Shown here piece after piece: positions 58,642 through 64,000 of a stretch of DNA of 64,000 nucleotides. Origin of the DNA: Chitinophagaceae bacterium T5-Br10_B2g13 (GTDB taxonomy: Bacteria; Bacteroidota; Rhodothermia; Balneolales; Balneolaceae); contig LKNA01000007.1 in assembly GCA_001564065.1 (NCBI GenBank), forward strand, positions 1 through 64,000. The letters are read 5' to 3'. Positions within the stretch are counted from its first letter, which is position 1, and every line of letters starts with the position of its first letter. The translations under genes were made by a program, and so were the position numbers. Below the pieces are notes generated by a model. It searched no databases, was not told the DNA's origin, and worked only from the letters and a program-made list of their open reading frames with translations.

Positions 58642-60000
58642 ATGAAGCTACTCTATTCAACTATTATTCTGGGTCTGTACTTAACTTTATATGTTAACCC
58701 GGTATCAGCTCAATCTGAACTTTTCTCGTTCGATGAGGTAGAAACTGCGAAGGTTGATTCCATCTTTTCTGATTATTCCGATGATACTCCGGGTTGTGCG
58801 GTGGGTGTGACTCACCGTGGAGATCTGATATTCTCGAATGGTTACGGCATGGCAAATCTGGATTATGGAATACCGATCAAGCCCGATTCAAAATTTATGA
58901 TCGCCTCTATATCAAAACAGTTTGCGGCCGCAGCTTTGTTAATGATGGAGCAGGAAGGGTTGCTGGATCTGGATGAAAACCTTAAAACCTATATCCCGGA
59001 ACTGCCGGATTATGAAACACCGGTTACCGCACGTCAAATGATTCACCACACTTCCGGGATTCGCGATTTGTTCAGCCTGCTGGCTCTCAATGATGTGGGA
59101 CTTGACAACACAACAACTCCGGATGCTACATTTGAACTGATTACGCGCATTAGCCGACTCAATTTTGAACCCAATACAAAGTATAACTACAGCAACAGCA
59201 CATATTTTTTGATGTCGGTTCTGGTTGAAAATGTAACCGGAATGACTCTCGGGGAGTACTCGAAACTCCACTTTTTCGATCCGATTGGGATGAACGATAC
59301 ACACTTTCATGACGATGCCGGCAGGATCGTAGAAAATCGTGTGGAAAGCTATCGACCTACAAATAGAGGTGTAGGCCGTTTTTACCGCGATAATCTGGAA
59401 CGTGTGGGAGCCAGGGGACTTTTCACAACCATCGAAGATTTTGCCAAGTGGGATGCTAACTTCCTGGAAAACCGATCAAATCTGGAAAATTTCAGAGAAA
59501 AGATGCTTCAAGTAGGTGTTTTTAAAGACGGCACTGAACAGGATTATGCTGCCGGAATTAGAGTGAGCGATTATCGGAAACTGAACACTTTTGGCCATGG
59601 CGGCAATTATATGGGATTTCGAACCAGCTATATGCATTTTCCCGATTATGAGCTGGGAGTAATTGTGTTTTGCAATCGCAGCAATATCAGTCCGGCAAAT
59701 CATGCACGAGAAGTATCCGATCTTTTTTTGAAGAATGTGTTTGAAGATCTTTTTTCAGAATATGCAGGTACCTATAGAAACAGCTCATTTAGAACGGAGT
59801 TCGACCTTACAATCGATGAGGGAAAACTGGTGATGAGAAGAGGTTTAAGAGAAGAGATGGAGCTGAACTGGAATGAAAATGATGAATTTCGATCGGGAAG
59901 CTGGGATGTAAAGTTTGAACGAGAGAATGGACGTATTTCCAAAATGAAGGTGAAATCCGGCCGAACCGGTTATGTAACATTTGAACGAATTGACGGATAG
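58642..60000 (+). CDS. Serine hydrolase, class C beta-lactamase/DD-peptidase-like (first copy)
   Basis: 452 residues, signal peptide ending near VSAQS. The serine beta-lactamase fold has SxxK in IASISKQFAAAALL, YxN in YNYSNSTYFLMSVL and the KTG-equivalent HGG in FGHGGNYMGFRTSY. A C-terminal ~100-residue domain of strands (FSEYAGTYRNSSFRTEFDLTIDEGKLVM) is like the lipocalin-type domain of many PBP4*/esterase EstB relatives. Members are D-amino-acid peptidases or esterases rather than true beta-lactamases. Its paralogue starts 9 bp downstream. Confidence 0.9.
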   Translation: MKLLYSTIILGLYLTLYVNPVSAQSELFSFDEVETAKVDSIFSDYSDDTPGCAVGVTHRGDLIFSNGYGMANLDYGIPIKPDSKFMIASISKQFAAAALLMMEQEGLLDLDENLKTYIPELPDYETPVTARQMIHHTSGIRDLFSLLALNDVGLDNTTTPDATFELITRISRLNFEPNTKYNYSNSTYFLMSVLVENVTGMTLGEYSKLHFFDPIGMNDTHFHDDAGRIVENRVESYRPTNRGVGRFYRDNLERVGARGLFTTIEDFAKWDANFLENRSNLENFREKMLQVGVFKDGTEQDYAAGIRVSDYRKLNTFGHGGNYMGFRTSYMHFPDYELGVIVFCNRSNISPANHAREVSDLFLKNVFEDLFSEYAGTYRNSSFRTEFDLTIDEGKLVMRRGLREEMELNWNENDEFRSGSWDVKFERENGRISKMKVKSGRTGYVTFERIDG

Positions 60001-60009
60001 AACAGAGTT

Positions 60010-61383
60010 ATGAAACAGATTCAACGAATTATCCTTGTATTAATATTGGTAGTGTTTAATGCCGATTTTTCCAATGCACAACAGTCTGCTGATGCAATAA
60101 GTGACAAAATTCAAGAGATCTTCAGTGAGTATGATCGGGACAATGCTCCGGGCTGTGCTGTCTCCGTTTTTGAAAACGGGCAGGTTCTGTTTAGTAAGGG
60201 ATATGGCATATCAAATTTAGACTATGGTATTGTAATCAGCGACAGTACCCGTTTCTATATGGCATCTGTTTCTAAGCATTTTACAGCTGCGGCAGCTGAT
60301 CTTTTAATTATAAGAGGTGAGCTGGATGAGGCGGCTTATGTCAGGGATTATCTGGAGAACTGGCCGGAATGGGCTTCCGAAGTGCAGATTCATCATCTCT
60401 TTAACCATACGTCGGGTCTGCCCGATATTTACGGTTTGATGAGCATAGCCGGTATGGACATCAACGATGTGATGGACCTGGAAGACTATATGGAAGTTAT
60501 TAAAAAGGGAGAGGAGTTGATGTTTGACCCGGGGACTGATTTCTCTTACTCAAACAGTGGATACACTACGCTGGCTTTTCTGGTTCAGGAAATCAGTGAA
60601 ATTAGTTTTCCTGAATTTGTGAAGAGGGAGTTTTTCGAACCTTTCGGTATGAACTCCACACATTTTCATGACGATCGAACCCGAATCGTGCCCAACCGTG
60701 CTATAAGTCATACAGTTTCGAACGGAGAGTATCGCCGATCTTACCCCGGTAACTTTCAGGGAGTGGGGCCAGGAGGGCTCTATTCAACACTTCATGACTG
60801 GGAAAAGTGGGAGCAGTTCTGGTATGGAAACCTAAGTTGGGAAGGTGGAATTACGCTGGAAGAGTCTGCGGAACTGAAACAGAGAATGGTGGCTCCTACA
60901 TTTGCGGATGGAGAAGAGATCGACTACCGAAAAGGATTGAGAGTAAACCTGAGAAAAGGAAGTGAGATTGTAAGTCACGGAGGTTCATTTCGCGGTTTTA
61001 AAACCAACTACGCACGATACCCTGCAAATGGTTATTCAATGGTTACCCTTTGTAATCGCGTTGATGCAGATCCCGGGGACTTGAATAATCAGATAGCTGA
61101 TGTTCTGCTTCAGGACAGTTTTAATGAATACTTGTCAGAATATGAAGGGGTTTATATAAATGACGAGTTACCTGCTGAGTATGTATTAAAAGTGGAAGAT
61201 GGAAACCTGCTCTTGGAGCGAAGACTAAGCCCCAACGGTAAAATGGATGAAGAGGAGAGAGACAAGTGGAAAGCGGGTTCGTGGGATTTTGAATTTTTCA
61301 GAAATGATTCAGATAGAGTATCCGGATTTTATGTAACCACCGGCCGAGCGGAAAATGTAGAGTTTACTAAAGTAGAAGATTAA
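60010..61383 (+). CDS. Serine hydrolase, class C beta-lactamase/DD-peptidase-like (second copy)
   Basis: 457 residues with the same layout as the preceding gene: signal ending near SNAQQ, a PGCAVSVFENGQVLFSKGYGISNLDYG start, SxxK in MASVSKHFTAAAAD, YSN in FSYSNSGYTTLAFL, HGG in VSHGGSFRGFKTNYARYP and the C-terminal strand-rich domain with YLSEYEGVYINDELPAEYVLKVEDGNLLL. The two are tandem paralogues that have diverged over most of their length. The stop codon at 61381-61383 shares the TTAA at 61380-61383 with the convergent kinase stop. Confidence 0.9.
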   Translation: MKQIQRIILVLILVVFNADFSNAQQSADAISDKIQEIFSEYDRDNAPGCAVSVFENGQVLFSKGYGISNLDYGIVISDSTRFYMASVSKHFTAAAADLLIIRGELDEAAYVRDYLENWPEWASEVQIHHLFNHTSGLPDIYGLMSIAGMDINDVMDLEDYMEVIKKGEELMFDPGTDFSYSNSGYTTLAFLVQEISEISFPEFVKREFFEPFGMNSTHFHDDRTRIVPNRAISHTVSNGEYRRSYPGNFQGVGPGGLYSTLHDWEKWEQFWYGNLSWEGGITLEESAELKQRMVAPTFADGEEIDYRKGLRVNLRKGSEIVSHGGSFRGFKTNYARYPANGYSMVTLCNRVDADPGDLNNQIADVLLQDSFNEYLSEYEGVYINDELPAEYVLKVEDGNLLLERRLSPNGKMDEEERDKWKAGSWDFEFFRNDSDRVSGFYVTTGRAENVEFTKVED

Positions 61384-62453
61384 AAGATTGCAGGAAACTT
61401 GAGCAAGAACCGCGTGCCCGGTTTATTATTATCAAATACCGGTTCACCATTTATCTGCTGGCTCAGCATAAGAATCATTTGAATTCCCAACGAATTACTC
61501 TTTTTCAGGTTGAAATCTTTCGGAATGCCGACTCCGTCATCTTCAATCTTGAAGTGAATATGAGCCTCCTTTTGATAGATATGTACATTGATTTTTCCAC
61601 TCTCTTTTCCCTTAAATGCGTGTTTAAAGATATTGGTAACCAGTTCGTTTACAATTAGCGCGAACGGGATGGCGTGCTTCATATCCAAATAGACAGCATC
61701 AAGATCTAATTGTACGTCAATGCTCTTACCGTCCAGAAACACCTCTCTGATGGAGTGAATGAGTTTTTCTAGTGTGATCGAAAAATCTATCTCTGAAAAA
61801 TGTTTTTCATGATAGATGATGTCGTGAATTTTAGCGACCGTCTGTATCCTAAACATACTGTCGGTCAGTTTCTCTTTCACAATTTCATTATCAGTTTCAA
61901 GGACTTGAATATTCAGCAGCCCGGATATAATGGAAAGATTGTTCTTTATTCTATGATGAATTTCAGAAAGGAGCATATCTTTCTCTTCTAATGCTTTCTG
62001 TAGCTTCTCTTGTTGTTCAATGCGTTTTGTGATCTCTTGCTGAACTCCAAACACTCCGATAACTCTTTTTTGAGGATCATCATCTTCGTAGAGTACAACA
62101 TAATCACCTTCAAAGACTACTCGCGTTCCGTCTTTTTTTTGTTCATAGCTTACTCCTCTGAACTTACCGTGATTAAAAATATTGGTAAGCAGCGTTTTTT
62201 CCTGATCTAAATCGTGCTCAAAGAAATCGAATGGAGTTTTTCCGATCATCTCTTTTTCTTCAGAACTGTATTGGTCCAGGAAAGCTTGATTGACACGCGT
62301 TATTCGCAAGTGGTGAAGTATATATTCGATAAGTTCTTCTTTATTCGCTTGATCATTCCATGTGATAGGTTTATCAAGCATCATGAAGAATGCACCAAAA
62401 ATGGAGTTGTTGAAGAAAAGTCTAAGCTCTTTATCGGTTTTGCTTATCTCCAT
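61380..62453 (-). CDS. PAS-domain sensor histidine kinase (HisKA_2 type)
   Basis: 357 residues from the ATG at 62453. No membrane helix or signal. An N-terminal PAS domain (about 45-150: TRVNQAFLDQYSSEEKEMIGKTPFDFFEHD, VIGVFGVQQEITKRIEQQEKL) leads by a short helix to a HisKA_2 dimerisation domain with the phospho-His in LLSEIHHRIKNNLSIISGLL, and then an HATPase_c domain: N box IVNELVTNIFKHAF, G1 IEDDGVGIPKDF and SLGIQMILMLSQQ. This is the blue-light/sensory class with short HisKA. No response regulator is adjacent, so the partner is unknown. Confidence 0.93.
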   Translation of the reverse strand: MEISKTDKELRLFFNNSIFGAFFMMLDKPITWNDQANKEELIEYILHHLRITRVNQAFLDQYSSEEKEMIGKTPFDFFEHDLDQEKTLLTNIFNHGKFRGVSYEQKKDGTRVVFEGDYVVLYEDDDPQKRVIGVFGVQQEITKRIEQQEKLQKALEEKDMLLSEIHHRIKNNLSIISGLLNIQVLETDNEIVKEKLTDSMFRIQTVAKIHDIIYHEKHFSEIDFSITLEKLIHSIREVFLDGKSIDVQLDLDAVYLDMKHAIPFALIVNELVTNIFKHAFKGKESGKINVHIYQKEAHIHFKIEDDGVGIPKDFNLKKSNSLGIQMILMLSQQINGEPVFDNNKPGTRFLLKFPAIF

Positions 62454-62587
62454 ATCCAACGTTTTTATTTAAAAGAAGCATAGAGCTGTTAAGTCAGTTA
62501 TATAGAAACTCTTTATTTTAATTTAGCTTGATCCACCATCTGATCCAAAAATATTACAAGGTGTGGTCATGATAATTTACATTAAAT

Positions 62588-62625
62588 ACAAAAACCGTAC
62601 ATCAACTGTTAGTCAATGTACGGTT
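62588..62625 (-). terminator. Intrinsic terminator after the second TonB receptor gene
   Basis: 10-bp stem AACCGTACAT / ATGTACGGTT around 13 nt; on the minus strand followed by TTTGTATTT. It begins 22 bp after the receptor stop codon. Confidence 0.75.
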
Positions 62626-62647
62626 ACAGCTTTTAGCTTAAGCAACT

Positions 62648-64000
62648 CTAAAACCGGAATGAAACTTCAGCGAAGAAACGTCGCCCCGGTTCCGGCAAAT
62701 ATCCTCCGGAGGGATTTTCCATGGGATTAAATTGCCGGTTCAAATGCTCATAATAGTCTTCATCAAAAAGATTTCGAACACCGCCTGAGACGGTTACTCC
62801 ACGGTAGATTGAAGAGCTCACAGAAGCATCGACTAACCAGAAACCTGGTGTTCTGTTTTCACCAAACTCCTCATTGAATCGGGTTTGTGGAAATACACGC
62901 CGAACACTCAAGTCCGGTAAAATTTGATCCGAAAGCAATGATCCGCCAATATTTAGGGTAGACTCGAATGGGGGGATCTCAGCTACCGGCGTACTGTCAT
63001 CCGTATATTCGGCCCGAGTGTAGGAACTGTTCAAACCAATAAACCAATTTCTGGTAAAGCTGTAGCGTACTCCAAGTTCAAACCCGGAGAAGAATGCATC
63101 TCCTCGGTTTTGAAACTCTCTCACTCCAGGCGCATTTATTCCAACAGGTTGCATATCAGGATTAATGACTGCTGAAATGTAGTTTGTCATATACGATGCA
63201 AAGAGGGTTGTCTCGATACTGAAATTTCCAAGGTCTGAGTTCAGTACCAGGTCAACCTGGTTGTTTGCTTCTGCCTCAAGGCCTGGATTCCCGGCATATT
63301 CATAGCTGTCTCTGCCAATCGTGAGGTAGTTGATGTATCTCTCCGTAACATCCGGGCTTCGAACTCCTCGTCCTAAATACAACCCCGCTGTAGTGGTAGA
63401 GGAGAGCTGACGAGTAATACCGGCGCTGATACTGAAGTTCGTATGGTCTGAACTGATGTCCATGTTCTGGAAGCGAGGTGCAGGGTCGTTGGAATCTGCG
63501 CTGTTATAATCGATGCGTGTACCTGCTGATATAGTCCATCGATCGATGGAATGCTCAATTCCGGTATAGATGCCTGCATTAAAGATGGAGGCATCCTGCC
63601 ATAAGTTATAGGTCATACTATTTCCGGCTTGAGGACCCATCTTTATATCTACATACCTTGTGCCTGTCACATCTAACTGATCAAATCCTGCTGTTACAGT
63701 GTAAGAGCCAGAGTCATAATACCCTTTTAATTTTCCATGGAGACCGTACGTTTCAGTTTCAGCCAGTGCAACGGCGTCGCGCATTTCAAACGAATTCCGG
63801 TTGTGGTTATTCATCTCATGATCCACGAGACTCCAGTAGCCATTCATTTCAACAGAGGCGATATTTTCAGATTGAATGGGTGTCCACTTATAGTCCGTTT
63901 TGAACTTATAAGTGTCATCAACAGCCATATCCATCATCAGAGCGGGAAAATCGGCGTTCCGAATAAAAGACTGCGACCAACCCGCGGTCAGGCGATGCCC
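62648..64000 (-). CDS. TonB-dependent receptor, C-terminal part (cut by window edge)
   Basis: 450 codons are visible and the frame is open through the window end at 64000, so only the barrel's later part is here; plug and signal lie beyond the edge. Barrel strands with alternating aromatic residues: GLHGKLKGYYDSGSYTVTAGFDQLDV, FNAGIYTGIEHSIDRWTISAGTRIDYN, LYLGRGVRSPDVTERYINYLTIGRD, FELGVRYSFTRNWFIGLNSSYTRAEY, and the terminal SGGVRNLFDEDYYEHLNRQFNPMENPSGGYLPEPGRRFFAEVSFRF with the last Phe. The VRSPDVTERY region and LPEPGRRFFAEV end are general TonB receptor marks, so the substrate cannot be named. Confidence 0.9.
   Translation of the reverse strand, partial: GHRLTAGWSQSFIRNADFPALMMDMAVDDTYKFKTDYKWTPIQSENIASVEMNGYWSLVDHEMNNHNRNSFEMRDAVALAETETYGLHGKLKGYYDSGSYTVTAGFDQLDVTGTRYVDIKMGPQAGNSMTYNLWQDASIFNAGIYTGIEHSIDRWTISAGTRIDYNSADSNDPAPRFQNMDISSDHTNFSISAGITRQLSSTTTAGLYLGRGVRSPDVTERYINYLTIGRDSYEYAGNPGLEAEANNQVDLVLNSDLGNFSIETTLFASYMTNYISAVINPDMQPVGINAPGVREFQNRGDAFFSGFELGVRYSFTRNWFIGLNSSYTRAEYTDDSTPVAEIPPFESTLNIGGSLLSDQILPDLSVRRVFPQTRFNEEFGENRTPGFWLVDASVSSSIYRGVTVSGGVRNLFDEDYYEHLNRQFNPMENPSGGYLPEPGRRFFAEVSFRF

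Noticed and set aside
58642-61383. True beta-lactamases
   Set aside because: SxxK and YxN are present but HGG takes the KTG place and a C-terminal strand domain is attached, as in DD-peptidase or esterase relatives; antibiotic hydrolysis is not supported by sequence.
1-64000. tRNA or rRNA genes
   Set aside because: No cloverleaf, CCA end or rRNA-like conserved block was found on reading; short structured segments are repeat hairpins or terminators.

Overview
The window looks like chromosomal housekeeping and accessory DNA from a Gram-negative bacterium of the FCB group, most likely Balneolota (Balneolaceae-like) or a close Bacteroidota relative. The reasons are a C-terminal type IX secretion (T9SS) sorting domain on a secreted amidase, TonB receptors with a carboxypeptidase-like N-terminal domain, menaquinone genes, many lipoproteins with short lipoboxes, a DUF4290-like protein, a six-bladed-propeller lipoprotein, and few strong Shine-Dalgarno sequences. 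The exact taxon is inference. No rRNA, tRNA, CRISPR array, transposase or phage gene was seen.

Layout. 0-5 kb: pdxJ, a NlpC/P60 lipoprotein, two uncharacterised proteins and mutL. 4.8-9.6 kb: a compact minus-strand menaquinone operon menF-menD-menH-menB. 9.8-15.2 kb: DUF4290-like protein, SpoIID/LytB protein, cystathionine beta-synthase, a propeller lipoprotein, mtnA, DUF2892. 15.3-23.2 kb: DUF389 membrane protein, RNase D, a glycosyltransferase, a 2-hydroxyacid dehydrogenase, an M28 peptidase and a T9SS-sorted peptidoglycan amidase. 23.2-25.0 kb: a repeat-rich stretch in which an XRE regulator/membrane protein pair lies between two 114-bp direct repeats. 25-32 kb: FAD protein, META lipoprotein, degenerate M23 protein, coiled-coil lipoprotein and a MacA/ABC/MacB-type exporter. 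32-44 kb: malic enzyme, acyltransferase, O-methyltransferase, rRNA methyltransferase, FKBP isomerase, a phosphofructokinase with pyrophosphate-type residues, a MITE-like giant hairpin, small membrane proteins, and a serine/threonine ammonia-lyase-type enzyme. 44-50.5 kb: a secreted amidohydrolase, a CrtC-like secreted protein, a membrane protein, and a cytidylyltransferase/CDP-alditol phosphotransferase pair. 50.5-53.7 kb: a TonB receptor, a His-rich lipoprotein and a small CxxC protein behind a palindromic operator, read as a metal-uptake locus. 53.9-64 kb: a MerA-like reductase with a membrane partner, a cytochrome b-like protein, gamma-glutamyltransferase, a GlsB-like protein, tandem class C beta-lactamase-like hydrolases, a PAS/HisKA_2 kinase and the 3' part of another TonB receptor.

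Working together. MenF, MenD, MenH and MenB cover most of the route from chorismate to DHNA-CoA; menC, menE and menA must lie elsewhere. Several gene products act on the cell envelope (NlpC/P60, SpoIID, amidase, degenerate M23, beta-lactamase-like hydrolases, glycerophosphotransferase). The intergenic DNA is rich in palindromes: a CCCCTC...GAGGGG family recurs at least nine times, and there are larger composite inverted repeats.

Most notable: a MutL whose endonuclease metal site is replaced at four positions; the XRE cassette between direct repeats with its own 7-2-7 operator; the 118-nt nested hairpin; an orphan promoter-plus-terminator that may be a small RNA; and the metal-uptake island with a near-perfect 22-bp palindrome. 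None amounts to a proven new system.
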